Shown here one piece after another: positions 16,417-25,031 of a stretch of 64,000 nucleotides of DNA; position 1 is the first letter of the stretch, and every line of letters starts with the position of its first letter. The position numbers and the translations under genes are program-made. Source of the DNA: Actinoallomurus spadix. GTDB taxonomy: Bacteria > Actinomycetota > Actinomycetes > Streptosporangiales > Streptosporangiaceae. The stretch spans positions 248,001-312,000 of the forward strand of contig NZ_JAMXMX010000002.1 in assembly GCF_024055725.1 (NCBI RefSeq), written 5' to 3'. The notes below the pieces were generated by a model. That model ran no database searches, was not told where the DNA came from, and saw only the letters and a list, made by a program, of their open reading frames with translations.

Positions 16417-17295
16417 GTGAGCACTGGCACCCCACGGCCCATGATCGGCGCAGTGGTCCTGACCATGAACGACCGGCCCGATGAGTTCCCGGCCGCCATG
16501 GACTCTCTGCTGTCTCAGGAGAACATCGACCTGGACGTTGTCGTTGTCGGAAACGGCTGTGATCCAGCACAGGTGCCCGACGGCGTGCGCACCGTCGAAC
16601 TGCCCACGAACGTCGGAATACCTGAGGGCCGCAATGTCGGTGCCGCCAATGTCAAAGGCGACCTGATCTTCTTCTTCGACAACGACGCCGTACTCCCGAG
16701 CCGCGATATCCTCGCCCGGCTCGCGGCCGAGTTCGCCCGCGACCCACGCCGCGCCTACGTTCAGCCCCGCATCGCCGATCCCCAGACCGGCGTCACCATG
16801 CGACGCTGGGTCCCCCGCCTTCGTACCTCCGACCCGGACCGAGGCGGCATTGTGACCGTGATGGCCGAAGGCGTCGTCATGATTCGCCGCGACGCGTTCG
16901 AGGCCGTCGGTGGGTGGCCCGGCCACTTCTTCCTCTTCCACGAGGGAATCGACCTGGCCTGGCGCCTCTGGAACCACGGCTGCACAGGCCACTACGCGCC
17001 CGAGATCATCGTCTACCACCCGGCAACCCAACCGACCCGGCACGAGCTGTTCTACCGGCTCAACGCCCGCAACCGGGTCTGGCTTGCCCGCCGCAACCTG
17101 CCCGCCGCACTGATCCCCTTCAACCTCGCCGTCTGGACGCTCCTGACGCTCTGGCGCACCCGGCGCCTCTCGGCACTACGCGTCTCCCTGGCCGGACTCA
17201 TAGAGGGCATACGCGGAGGCCACGGCGCCCGATCGCCGATGAGCTGGTCAACGGTGGTCCGGCTCACCCGAGCGGGCCGGCCACCCGTCTGCTGA
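16417..17295 (+). CDS. Family 2 glycosyltransferase
   Basis: A 292-residue GT-A fold enzyme. The start is MIGAVVLTMNDRPDEF, then VVVGNGCDP, NVGIPEGRNVGAA and IFFFDNDAV, where DND is the likely metal/nucleotide-binding DxD. GWPGHFFLFHEGIDLAWRLW matches the acceptor-site E/D-W region. GTG 16417 follows AAAGGA about 14 nt upstream. The C-terminus (residues about 230-265) includes a hydrophobic segment, NLAVWTLLTLW, that may associate with the membrane. It probably transfers the sugar made by the preceding genes, but it lies 181 bp after the aminotransferase and may have its own promoter. Confidence 0.8.
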   Translation: MSTGTPRPMIGAVVLTMNDRPDEFPAAMDSLLSQENIDLDVVVVGNGCDPAQVPDGVRTVELPTNVGIPEGRNVGAANVKGDLIFFFDNDAVLPSRDILARLAAEFARDPRRAYVQPRIADPQTGVTMRRWVPRLRTSDPDRGGIVTVMAEGVVMIRRDAFEAVGGWPGHFFLFHEGIDLAWRLWNHGCTGHYAPEIIVYHPATQPTRHELFYRLNARNRVWLARRNLPAALIPFNLAVWTLLTLWRTRRLSALRVSLAGLIEGIRGGHGARSPMSWSTVVRLTRAGRPPVC

Positions 17296-17310
17296 AAGGC
17301 CGAGGGAACA

Positions 17311-17763
17311 TCAGACTTCGAGGATGAGGGTGATGGGGCCGTCGTTCACCAGGGAGACCTTCATGTCGGCGCCGAAGACGCCGGTCTCGACGTGGGCGCC
17401 GAGGCGGCGTAGCTCGGTGACGACCTCGTCGACGAGGGGCTCGGCCACGGGGCCGGGGGCGGCGGCGATCCAGGACGGCCGGCGGCCCTTGCGCGTGTCA
17501 CCGTAGAGGGTGAACTGGCTGATCACGAGCAGTGGCGCGCCGAGGTCGGAACAGGACGCCTCGGGCGCGTCCTCCGTGGCGCCGTCGAACACCCGCAGGC
17601 CCCACAGTTTGGCCGCGAGCCTGCGTGCCTGCTCGGGGGTGTCGTCGTGGGTCACGCCCACGAGGGCCAGCAGGCCCGGCCCGTCGATGGCGCCCACGAC
17701 GCGACCCTCGACGGTCACGTCGGCCCGGCTCACCCGCTGAACGACCGCTCGCACGCCCCGCAT
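17311..17763 (-). CDS. dtd: D-aminoacyl-tRNA deacylase (DTD)
   Basis: A 150-residue DTD of normal length. It begins [20 protein letters not shown], carries the catalytic loop [17 protein letters not shown], and ends with a [11 protein letters not shown] motif, the gly-cisPro-related conserved end. It removes D-amino acids (and glycine from tRNA-Ala) mischarged on tRNA. The ATG at 17763 starts at the conserved N-terminus; a longer in-frame version reaching 18084 is not credible because it overlaps the next gene's region and has no family match. Confidence 0.95.
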   Translation of the reverse strand: MRGVRAVVQRVSRADVTVEGRVVGAIDGPGLLALVGVTHDDTPEQARRLAAKLWGLRVFDGATEDAPEASCSDLGAPLLVISQFTLYGDTRKGRRPSWIAAAPGPVAEPLVDEVVTELRRLGAHVETGVFGADMKVSLVNDGPITLILEV

Positions 17764-17825
17764 TCTGCCGTACGTGCTCCGGCCGACACTCGCGAGGCGG
17801 CTTTGCTGAAGATTCTCTCGCCAAA

Positions 17826-17831
17826 TAGGCT
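17826..17831 (+). promoter_or_regulatory. -10-like hexamer (TAGGCT) for the BKACE gene
   Basis: TAGGCT ends 14 nt before ATG 17846 and 23 nt before ATG 17855, giving a predicted leader of only a few nucleotides. No Shine-Dalgarno is visible before either start. It lies 62 bp upstream of the divergent dtd start. Confidence 0.35.
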
Positions 17832-17845
17832 CTGCTCTTGAAATC

Positions 17846-18691
17846 ATGCTGTCCATGACCAGAACGCTGATAACAGTTGCGCCGACCGGGGCCGAGACTG
17901 ACAAGGCCGACGCCCCGGCGCTGCCCGTCACGCTCGACGAGCTCGTGCAGACCGCCAAGGAGTGCGAGGCCGCGGGCGCCGCCGTCATCCACGTGCACAT
18001 CCGCGACGCCGAGGCCCGGCCCACGCTCGACCTCGGGCGGCTGAAGGATACGGTCGCCGCCCTGCGCGCGAGCACGAACCTCATCGTTCAGCTGTCCACC
18101 GGCGGCGCGGTCACCGACCCGTACGAGCACCGGCTCCAAGTCCTCGACGCCGAGCCGGACGCCTGCTCGCTGACCTGCGGCACCGTGAACTTCGGCGACG
18201 ACGTGTTCATGAACCCGTGGTCGTTCATGGTCGAGCTGTACCGGCGGACGCAGGAGCGTCAGGTCGTGCCGGAGTTCGAGCTGTTCGACCTCGGTCACAT
18301 CGCGGCGCTGCACCGGCTGCTGGACAAGTACGGCCCGCCGTACGGGGGGCACGTGCACTGTGACCTGGTGATGGGGGTGCCGGGCGGGATGCCGGGGGAC
18401 GCCCGGACCCTGGTCGCGGCCGTCGAAGCGCTGCCCGCAGGGGCCACGTGGTCGGCGACGGGCATCGGCCGGACGACCCTGCCGGTGATGTACGCGGCGC
18501 TGTCGGCTGGGGGCCACCTGCGTGTGGGCATGGAGGACACGCTGACGTACGCGAAGGGGCGGCCGGTGACGGCCAACGCCGAGCTCGTGGAGCGGGCGGC
18601 GACCCTCGCGCGGATCGCCCAGCGCGACCCGATGCCGGCCGACGAGGCGCGGTCGTTCCTGGGCGTACGGCCACGCCCTGGCCGGCCGTAG
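17846..18691 (+). CDS. BKACE-type 3-keto-5-aminohexanoate cleavage protein
   Basis: A 281-residue TIM-barrel enzyme. Family landmarks are [13 protein letters not shown], the zinc-binding IHVHIRD (HxH), [14 protein letters not shown] and [11 protein letters not shown]. The family condenses acetyl-CoA with a beta-keto acid and cleaves it to acetoacetate and a new CoA ester. The specificity in this copy is unknown. ATG 17846 and ATG 17855 are both possible; the second ([12 protein letters not shown]) is closer to the family's usual start. Confidence 0.85.
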   Translation: MLSMTRTLITVAPTGAETDKADAPALPVTLDELVQTAKECEAAGAAVIHVHIRDAEARPTLDLGRLKDTVAALRASTNLIVQLSTGGAVTDPYEHRLQVLDAEPDACSLTCGTVNFGDDVFMNPWSFMVELYRRTQERQVVPEFELFDLGHIAALHRLLDKYGPPYGGHVHCDLVMGVPGGMPGDARTLVAAVEALPAGATWSATGIGRTTLPVMYAALSAGGHLRVGMEDTLTYAKGRPVTANAELVERAATLARIAQRDPMPADEARSFLGVRPRPGRP

Positions 18692-18874
18692 CCCCGCCGA
18701 TCAGCTCGGACCTCGCCGGCCCCATCCGGGACCCTGTCCGCCCCGTCCGGGATCCCGCTCGGCCCATCCGCGACCCCGTCGGGTGCTCCGGGACCCCGGA
18801 CGGTGCTGCGGGATAACGCCTGCGTACGCTGCGGAACGAACCCCAGTAGACCGCCGACCCCCCGAAGAGAGAGC

Positions 18875-19795
18875 ATGCATCCCGTCCTCGTCGAAGTGGA
18901 ACGTTCCGGTTTCGTGGAGTCCCGGCACCGGGGATCGGTGGCCGCGCTCGCCGTCGACGGCTCGCCCGTGGTCCGCATCGGTTCCCCGGACGACCCGATC
19001 TTCCCCCGCTCGGCCAACAAGCCGATGCAGGCGGTGGCGATGGCCCGCAGCGGCCTCGCCCTCGAAGGGGAGTTGCTCGCGCTGTCGTCGGCCAGCCACT
19101 CCGGGGAGGACTTCCACGTCGCGGGCGTCCGCGAGATCCTCGCCGGGGCGGGGCTCACCCCGGACGCCCTTCAGTGCCCGCCGCAGTGGCCGCTCGACCC
19201 GGAGGTCGCCGTCCGGGCCGAGCGATCGCGGCTGCGGATGAACTGCTCCGGCAAGCACGCCGCCATGCTCGCCACCTGCGTCGTCAACGGCTGGCCGGCG
19301 GAGTCGTACCTCCACGTCGACCATCCGCTGCAGCTGATGATCCGGGGGACGGTCGAGGAGCTCACTGGGGAGCGGGTGGCGGCGACCGGCGTGGACGGGT
19401 GCGGGGCACCGCTGTTCGCCGTCTCGCTGATGGGCGTGGCGCGGGCGCTGCGCGCGATCGTGACCGCGGAGCCGGGCACGCCGGAGCGGCGTCTGGCGGA
19501 CGCGATGCGCGCCCACCCGGAGTGGACGTCGGGCACGCGGCGCGACGAGTGCCGGCTCATGGCCGCCGTGCCGGGTCTGCTGGTCAAGTGCGGGGCCGAG
19601 GGCGTCGACGCGTTCGCGCTCGCGGACGGTCGCGCCGGCGCCATCAAGATCGACGATGGGTCGATGCGGGCCCGTACGCCGGTGACCGTGGCGACGCTGC
19701 GCGCCCTCGGCGTCGAGGTCCCCGACGAGCTCGCCACCGTCCCCCTGCACGGTGGCGACGAGATCGTCGGCGAGATTCGCGCCGTCGGGATCTAG
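18875..19795 (+). CDS. Asparaginase family protein (L-asparaginase II type)
   Basis: A 306-residue protein. It has RSANKPMQAVAMARSGL near the start, then NCSGKHAAMLATCVVNGW, GVDGCGAPLFAVSL and SGTRRDECRLM, the standard features of actinobacterial and rhizobial-type asparaginase II. It hydrolyses L-asparagine to aspartate and ammonia in the cytosol. ATG 18875 follows GAAGAGAGA. It is adjacent to and in the same direction as the BKACE gene, but the gap is 183 bp with GC-rich imperfect repeats. Confidence 0.85.
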   Translation: MHPVLVEVERSGFVESRHRGSVAALAVDGSPVVRIGSPDDPIFPRSANKPMQAVAMARSGLALEGELLALSSASHSGEDFHVAGVREILAGAGLTPDALQCPPQWPLDPEVAVRAERSRLRMNCSGKHAAMLATCVVNGWPAESYLHVDHPLQLMIRGTVEELTGERVAATGVDGCGAPLFAVSLMGVARALRAIVTAEPGTPERRLADAMRAHPEWTSGTRRDECRLMAAVPGLLVKCGAEGVDAFALADGRAGAIKIDDGSMRARTPVTVATLRALGVEVPDELATVPLHGGDEIVGEIRAVGI

Positions 19796-19843
19796 GGTCC
19801 GTCGCCGAGCGGGGGCTTTGCGACAGCCCCCGACGATCGGCGG

Positions 19844-21517
19844 TCAGGCCAGGCTGCGGAACTGCCGGGAGGCGGAGATCGCCCCGGAGGTGGCGAGCGT
19901 GAAACTGCGGATCGACTCGGCGAAGTTCGACAGGTCCCACTCGGCCGGGCCCTCGTACCAGTAGAGGTTGTCGGAGGGCCCGCTGTTGCCCGCGCCGACG
20001 TCGGCCACCGTCTGCGCCCAGCGCTGCACGACGTCGAACACCACCGCGTACGGCAGGTAGTGCGAGAAGAGGGCCACCCGGTGACCCGCGGGCGCGTCCG
20101 GGACCTCGCCGCGGAACAGGTGCGCCCGGAACCCGAGCGTGTGCGCCAGCACGGTCGCGCCGCGCGTGGTCTTGGCCGGCATGTACTGCCCGCCGACGGC
20201 CAGCGCGGCGCCCGCGATGATCACGGCCAGGCCGATCAGCGCGAGGTTGCTGTAGACGGCCAGCGCGATCGTGCCGACCACGCCGAGGCCGGCCAGGATC
20301 ATGCCGATGGTCGTCCAGCGGGTGCGCTCGGAGTCCGGTCGCCGGGCGAACCAGCCCTGCCGGACGACGTCCTCGTACAGGGCCTTCCGCACCGCCGCGA
20401 GCTGGTCGGCGAACGTCCCGCCGAGTTCGGACAGGGCCACCACGTCGCGGCCGTCGAACAGGGCGTCGTACAGGAGCCGCTCGTACGGCAGCAGGTCGTC
20501 CGCCGGGCGCCGCAGGCGGCGCAGCTGCCAGTCGATGCGGCCGTACGTCTCGCGGGGCAGCTCCTCGATCAGGATGTAGCCGCGGACCGCGAGGTCGATG
20601 ATGGTCGCGGTCACGTCGACGACGTCGGCCTGCTCGTCGATGAGCGTGCCGATCTGGCCCGGCCGCACGCCGTCCGGCGGGGCGAACCCGGTCGAGTCGA
20701 GAGGCGCGTGGTCTCCCTCGGCGGCCTTCTTGTTGACGATGCGCGCGTCCCGGCCCCGGGTGACGTAGAGGAGGCCGACCCCGCCGAGCAGGAGGGCGAG
20801 CAGGCCGAGGAGCGTGCCGCCGGTGAGGCCGTTGACCGTGAAGGCGGTGGCCACGGTGTGCCGCTGCTCGATGATCGGGTTCCCTTTGGCGGTGCCGGGC
20901 GGGTACCCGACCATCACCGTGACGTACTCGCCGGGCTGCAGGTCCTCCTGTCGGAAGTCCGCCTGGGTGTGCGTGTGGTTGGTGAAGAACTGGGTGCAGC
21001 CGATCGTGCTCGCCAGGTCGCCGGCGAAGCAGTTGAGGTTCTGCACGACCGCGCTCGAGTCGACGGTCACCCGGGTCTGCGCGACCGGGACGTGCCATCC
21101 GCCCGCGGCCACCCAGTTCAGTTGCTCGCCGGTGCGCGAGGTCGTCATCGCGCCCTTGACCGCGTAGGAGAGCTGGGCGGTCCGCCGGCCCGCGCCACCG
21201 CTTCCGGAGACGCGGAGGACCACGTGGTCGCCCTCGTTCTTGAGGGTGCCGCCCTTGAGGTCGCCGACGTCGTACCGGCGGTCCTGCCGGTCGTCGAGGT
21301 GCTTGCGGCGGATGAGGGTGCGCGCGGGCGCGGCCCCCTCGTAGGTGACCGTCTCCTTGACCTGGAGCGTCCCGTCCGGCGTGACCGTGATCGCGACGGT
21401 GTCCTTGTCGATCCGCCCGGAGGCCGCCCACGCGGGGGTCGCACCGCTGAGGAGCCCGGCGGCGATGAGGGGGGCGGCGACGAGGGGGGCGATCAGAGGC
21501 CGCGTGCGAACCTGCAT
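19844..21517 (-). CDS. DUF2207 domain membrane protein
   Basis: A 557-residue protein. A signal peptide (residues 1-32, ending ATPAWAAS) is followed by an extracellular beta-rich domain of DUF2207 type (ITVTPDGTLQVKETVTYEGA) to about residue 240. A membrane span (TLLGLLALLLGGVGLLYVTRG) and a cytosolic region follow, then two more spans near residues 400-440. The family is found in many Gram-positives with no assigned role; it is usually linked to envelope functions. The start at 21517 is set by the leaderless TACGCT hexamer 8 nt upstream. Confidence 0.75.
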   Translation of the reverse strand: MQVRTRPLIAPLVAAPLIAAGLLSGATPAWAASGRIDKDTVAITVTPDGTLQVKETVTYEGAAPARTLIRRKHLDDRQDRRYDVGDLKGGTLKNEGDHVVLRVSGSGGAGRRTAQLSYAVKGAMTTSRTGEQLNWVAAGGWHVPVAQTRVTVDSSAVVQNLNCFAGDLASTIGCTQFFTNHTHTQADFRQEDLQPGEYVTVMVGYPPGTAKGNPIIEQRHTVATAFTVNGLTGGTLLGLLALLLGGVGLLYVTRGRDARIVNKKAAEGDHAPLDSTGFAPPDGVRPGQIGTLIDEQADVVDVTATIIDLAVRGYILIEELPRETYGRIDWQLRRLRRPADDLLPYERLLYDALFDGRDVVALSELGGTFADQLAAVRKALYEDVVRQGWFARRPDSERTRWTTIGMILAGLGVVGTIALAVYSNLALIGLAVIIAGAALAVGGQYMPAKTTRGATVLAHTLGFRAHLFRGEVPDAPAGHRVALFSHYLPYAVVFDVVQRWAQTVADVGAGNSGPSDNLYWYEGPAEWDLSNFAESIRSFTLATSGAISASRQFRSLA

Positions 21518-21525
21518 GGCCGCAC

Positions 21526-21531
21526 AGCGTA
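21526..21531 (-). promoter_or_regulatory. -10 hexamer (TACGCT) for the DUF2207 gene
   Basis: On the minus strand TACGCT is followed by 8 nt and the ATG at 21517; there is no Shine-Dalgarno. Confidence 0.4.
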
Positions 21532-21707
21532 CCGGTGAAGCGGCGGCGTCTGCGTGACCTGCGGCACTGACGGTCTTGTGAGGAAGGCCGGAATCCGCTG
21601 CCGCGAAAACGATCGACCTTTTCGGTGATATGGGATGATTCTCGTCGCGGTCGCCCCTCCCGCACGGAGCCCGGCGTGCCGGTCTCACGGGGGAGGAACG
21701 GACAGCA

Positions 21708-22697
21708 GTGGTAGGTCCCTATCGGCGGCGCCCGCCGGACGGCCCGGAGCCGCAGGGCCCGCCGTCCCGGTTGTGGCGCCGGCCGGCACGGGACCTCGGG
21801 TACCTGCCACCGCGCCGCCCGCCACGGCGGCGCAGCGCGGCCGGCACGGTCGTCGGCGTGCTCGGCGGCGTCGCCGGTCTGTGCGCGGTCGCGATCGTCG
21901 GCTACTCGCTCGCCGGCCCGAAGCGGCCGGCGCCGGGAACCGGCGCTCCCGGCGAATTCCCCCGCCCCGGGAGCCGGCAGGCCGCCTTCGCCGGACCGCT
22001 GTACCGCAGCGGGGCGCTCGACCCGGTCGGCTGTGAACTCTCGAAGATCCGGGAGCACGACGAGGACTCGATGCGGGTCTTCCTCGACCGGCTGGCGGAC
22101 TGCCTGGACGAGGCGTGGCGGCGGCAGTTCGCCAAGGCGGCCCTGCCGTCGTTCACCGCGCCGCACCGGGTGTTCTGGAGTGTGTCGGGCAGCAGCCCCT
22201 GCGGGTCCTACCCGGCCCCCGGCGCCGCGGCGTTCTACTGCCCGGCGAACGACACGCTGTACGTCGGCCTCGACGACATCGTGGAGACGGCGGGCGGCGA
22301 ACCGGTCTCGCACTACGGCGTGTACGCCCGGGTCATCGCACACGAGTACGGCCACCACGTCCAGGAGGACGCCGGGATCCTCGAGTACGGCCACGGGTTG
22401 ATGACGGCCGCCGCGGCCGCCGCCGCGAGCCACGAGGTCAGCCGCCGGATCGAACTGCAGGCGCAGTGCCTCGCCGGCGCGTTCCTGTCGGCGCAGCGCG
22501 ACAGCATCCCGATGACCTCCGAGCAGTACGACGCGGTCCTGGACGACGCGCGGGCGCGGGGTGACGAGGACGAGCCCGCCGACGAGCGCGACCACGGCTC
22601 CGGGACGCACTACGCGGACTGGGTGGCCCGCGGCTACACGCAGCGCGTCCTGTCGGCTTGCAACACGTGGACGGCTGCCCCTTCGGACGTTTGGTGA
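21708..22697 (+). CDS. Membrane-anchored zinc metallopeptidase 1 (YpfJ/neutral zinc metallopeptidase family)
   Basis: A 329-residue protein. Residues 1-42 are Pro/Arg-rich, a single membrane span lies at 46-66 ([21 protein letters not shown]), and the extracellular peptidase domain carries HEYGHHVQ, the HExxH zinc motif, near residue 210. The domain also includes four cysteines ([12 protein letters not shown] and others) that could form disulfides. It is a tandem paralogue of the next gene, 13 bp downstream. The substrate is unknown. GTG 21708 has GGGAGGAA 9 nt upstream. Confidence 0.8.
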   Translation: MVGPYRRRPPDGPEPQGPPSRLWRRPARDLGYLPPRRPPRRRSAAGTVVGVLGGVAGLCAVAIVGYSLAGPKRPAPGTGAPGEFPRPGSRQAAFAGPLYRSGALDPVGCELSKIREHDEDSMRVFLDRLADCLDEAWRRQFAKAALPSFTAPHRVFWSVSGSSPCGSYPAPGAAAFYCPANDTLYVGLDDIVETAGGEPVSHYGVYARVIAHEYGHHVQEDAGILEYGHGLMTAAAAAAASHEVSRRIELQAQCLAGAFLSAQRDSIPMTSEQYDAVLDDARARGDEDEPADERDHGSGTHYADWVARGYTQRVLSACNTWTAAPSDVW

Positions 22698-22710
22698 CAG
22701 GAGGAGAGTG

Positions 22711-23895
22711 ATGGCTGGACCCGGCTCATGGGGACCCCCGCCCCGGGGTCACGGCCAAGGCCACGGCGCGGGCCAGGGCTACGGAGCAGGCCAGGGCCAC
22801 GGCGCCCCGCACGGCCACGGCGCTCCGCAGGGCTACGGCAACCCCCAGGGCTACGGAGGTCCCCAGGGCTACGGCAACCCGCAGGGTTACGGGCGGCCGC
22901 CGGGCCACGGTTCCGGGTACGGCCCGCCGGGCCCGCCTCCCGGCCCGCCCCGGCCACCGTACGGTCCCGGGTACGGACGGCCGCAGTACGCCGCGCCCGG
23001 CTACGGGTACGCGCCGCCGCCCCGGCGGCGAGGCGGCGGAGGCGTGCGCGCCATCGGCGTACTCGGCCTGCTCGCGATCGTCGGCGTCGGCGGCGCGATG
23101 GCACTGAAGCTGACCAGCAGGCCGGCGTATACGCCGCCCCGGCCGCCGATCAGCGCGCCGACCGCCCCGTCCCAGGCCCAGACCGCCGCCGACAGCCCGC
23201 TGTACAAGGTCGGCCGGCTGCCGTCGAACGGCTGCCAGGGCCGGCAGATCACCCAGGGCGACCCCGCGTCGTTCCGGGCGTTCCTCGACGCGACCACCGA
23301 CTGCCTGGACAAGGCGTGGGGGCAGGGCTTCGCCCAGGCGGGCCTGAAGTTCGCCGCACCGACCCGGGTCTTCTGGTCCACGGCGGGGTCGAGCCCCTGC
23401 GGGACGTACCCGTCACCGGGCGTCGCCGCGTTCTACTGCCCGAGCAACGCCTCGATCTACATCGGCGTCACCGACGCGCAGAAGGCCGCCGGTGGGATGC
23501 CCGTGCGCTACAACGTGGCGTACGCCCGGGAGGTCGCCCACGAGTACGGCCACGCGATCCAGGACCAGACCGGGATCCTGGAGTACAGCCAGCGGGCGCG
23601 GTCGGAGGCGACGGGCATCCTGGCCCGCAACGCCGTGACCAAGCGGAGTGAGCTGCAGGCCCAGTGCCTGTCCGGCGTGTTCATGGGCTCGGTGAAGGGG
23701 ACCTTCCCCGTGACGCCCGAGCAGTGGGCGGTCGCGCTCCGCGACTCGTACGAGCGCGGTGACGACGGGCGTCCCGCCTCGCAGCGGGATCACGGGACGG
23801 ACGCGCACTACCGGGGTTGGGTACAGCTCGGTTACACCCACGGCACGACGTCGGCCTGCAACACCTGGGCGGCCTCGCCCTCGTCGGTGAACTGA
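22711..23895 (+). CDS. Membrane-anchored zinc metallopeptidase 2 with Gly/Tyr/His-rich repeats
   Basis: A 394-residue paralogue of the preceding peptidase. Residues 10-90 form a low-complexity cytosolic tail of GYGNPQ/GHGAPQ-type repeats, a membrane span follows at about 109-130, then a peptidase domain with [12 protein letters not shown] (HExxH). Conserved landmarks ([29 protein letters not shown]) match the first paralogue. The tail resembles disordered, condensate-prone sequences. ATG 22711 has AGGAGGAG directly upstream. It forms a two-gene operon closed by the strong hairpin at 23908. Confidence 0.8.
   Translation: MAGPGSWGPPPRGHGQGHGAGQGYGAGQGHGAPHGHGAPQGYGNPQGYGGPQGYGNPQGYGRPPGHGSGYGPPGPPPGPPRPPYGPGYGRPQYAAPGYGYAPPPRRRGGGGVRAIGVLGLLAIVGVGGAMALKLTSRPAYTPPRPPISAPTAPSQAQTAADSPLYKVGRLPSNGCQGRQITQGDPASFRAFLDATTDCLDKAWGQGFAQAGLKFAAPTRVFWSTAGSSPCGTYPSPGVAAFYCPSNASIYIGVTDAQKAAGGMPVRYNVAYAREVAHEYGHAIQDQTGILEYSQRARSEATGILARNAVTKRSELQAQCLSGVFMGSVKGTFPVTPEQWAVALRDSYERGDDGRPASQRDHGTDAHYRGWVQLGYTHGTTSACNTWAASPSSVN
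22760..22925 (+). repeat. In-frame Gly-rich tandem repeats in peptidase 2
   Basis: Short units of the type CAGGGCTACGGCAACCCC recur in this stretch and encode [12 protein letters not shown] and related variants. Unit length varies between 15 and 30 bp, so copy-number change is possible. The paralogue at 21708 lacks this tail. Confidence 0.6.
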
Positions 23896-23907
23896 GGCTC
23901 CCCGCAC

Positions 23908-23963
23908 GCCGAACGTCCACGGCCGCCGGGCCCCTCGGGGCCCGGCGGCCGTGGACGTTCGGC
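23908..23963. terminator. Perfect 27-bp inverted repeat, strong terminator-like hairpin
   Basis: The left arm 23908-23934 and right arm 23937-23963 are exact reverse complements over 27 bases, separated by TC. The arms are GC-rich and no T-run follows. This is unusually long for a simple intrinsic terminator. It starts 12 bp after the metallopeptidase stop and lies 79 bp upstream of the XRE gene, so it probably separates the two units. Confidence 0.8.
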
Positions 23964-23994
23964 ATCGAGATGTGACTCGTTTCACCGCGAAGTG

Positions 23995-24024
23995 CTTGCA
24001 AGTCTGCTTGCAATAGCAAGCAGA
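23995..24024. promoter_or_regulatory. Palindromic operator upstream of the XRE gene
   Basis: CTTGCAAG (23995-24002), a self-complementary octamer, is followed by TCTGCTTGC-AATA-GCAAGCAGA (24003-24024), a 9-bp perfect inverted repeat with a 4-bp spacer. The common half-site is CTTGC. It ends 18 bp before the ATG at 24043. The likely ligand is the XRE protein encoded just downstream (autoregulation), by inference. Confidence 0.65.
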
Positions 24025-24042
24025 GCACCGCACAGTGGAGAC

Positions 24043-24429
24043 ATGGCGACTTCCAAAGTCGGCTCCATTGGGGAGTACATCCGAGAGCAGCGCAAGCGGG
24101 CCAAGGTCTCGCTGCGCCAGCTGGCCGAGGCCACGGGCGTTTCGAACCCGTACCTCAGCCAGATCGAGCGTGGGCTGCGCAAGCCGAGCGCGGAGATCCT
24201 GCAGCAGATCGCCAAGGGCCTGCGCATCTCCGCCGAAGCCCTGTACGTACAGGCAGGCATCCTCGACGAGCGAGAGACCGACACGGACGTCCAGGCCGCC
24301 ATCCGGGCGGACGTGACCCTGTCGGAGCGTCAGAAGCAGGTCTTGCTCGACATCTACGAGTCGTTCCGCCGGGAAGGGGAGCCCGGCGGAGAAGCCGCCA
24401 CCGAAGCGACCCCACCGACTGAAGGGTGA
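24043..24429 (+). CDS. XRE-family HTH regulator
   Basis: A 128-residue protein. The helix-turn-helix is at about residues 10-65 (REQRKRAKVSLRQLAEATG, then NPYLSQIERGLRKPSAEIL). The C-terminal section (DTDVQAAIRADVTLSERQKQVLLDIYESF) resembles the dimer tail of the Rv0474-type mycobacterial regulators that precede hbhA. ATG 24043 has GTGGAGA upstream. It is followed immediately by an HBHA-like gene and a DUF2516 gene, an arrangement also known in mycobacteria (recalled, not checked). Confidence 0.88.
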   Translation: MATSKVGSIGEYIREQRKRAKVSLRQLAEATGVSNPYLSQIERGLRKPSAEILQQIAKGLRISAEALYVQAGILDERETDTDVQAAIRADVTLSERQKQVLLDIYESFRREGEPGGEAATEATPPTEG

Positions 24430-24437
24430 ATCTGACC

Positions 24438-24818
24438 ATGGCGACCATCACCGAGAAGCTGCGCGACTCGAAGGCGTTCTACGTCGCGGCCGGCGCCGGC
24501 GACCTCGCGGTCGAGAAGCTCCGCGAGATGCCGAAGAAGATCGACAAGGACCTGGGCGGCGTCGCCCTGTCCTACGTGACCCAGGTCGGCGGCCGCGCCG
24601 CCGAGGTCATGGACGAGCTGGCCGAGCGCGGCAAGAAGATCGTCGGCCGTGTCGAGCGGCAGAAGTCCACGCAGGAGCTGGAGGAGCGCGCCAAGGCCAC
24701 CACGCGCCGGGCCCGCTCGACCACCGGCACCGCCAGGGACACCGCCGCCTCCGCGCGGGAGACCGCGAAGACGGCCGGCAAGGCCGCGACCGACACCGCC
24801 AAGAAGGTCGGCGACTGA
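24438..24818 (+). CDS. HBHA-like heparin-binding surface protein homologue
   Basis: A 126-residue protein. The N-terminal helical region (MATITEKLRDSKAFYVAAGAG, LAVEKLREMPKKIDKDL) is followed by a predicted coiled coil (AAEVMDELAERGKKIVGRVERQ) and a Lys/Ala/Thr-rich C-terminus (KATTRRARSTTGTARDTAAS...). The Lys/Ala-rich tail is the binding part in mycobacterial HBHA. In an environmental actinomycete the role may be different. A GTG at 24426 that overlaps the XRE stop is an alternative start. The gene is co-directional with the XRE regulator. Confidence 0.75.
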   Translation: MATITEKLRDSKAFYVAAGAGDLAVEKLREMPKKIDKDLGGVALSYVTQVGGRAAEVMDELAERGKKIVGRVERQKSTQELEERAKATTRRARSTTGTARDTAASARETAKTAGKAATDTAKKVGD

Positions 24819-25031
24819 CCGACCTCCGGCGGGCGCGGTGGCGGGCGCGGCAGATGATGTCGCGCCGCGTCCGCGACGCACCGAGGAGCCCGGGCGGACG
24901 ATCCGCCCGGGCTTCCGCCCTTTCCGTGCGCGGCATCGGCAGGACCCGGGCCGAGCACATACGCTGAGGCCGTACGTGATGAGAACTGACGCGGCGCTCG
25001 TACGACGCCGCCCCGGTCCAGGGGGTCGATC

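Noticed and set aside
17296-17310. tRNA or attachment site at the right border of the accessory block
   Set aside because: Only 15 bp separate the glycosyltransferase and dtd genes; there is no tRNA or direct repeat pointing to integration.
19644-22610. 988-codon open frame on the minus strand across asparaginase, DUF2207 and peptidase genes
   Set aside because: It is a high-GC shadow that overlaps three better-supported genes and has no recognisable domain.
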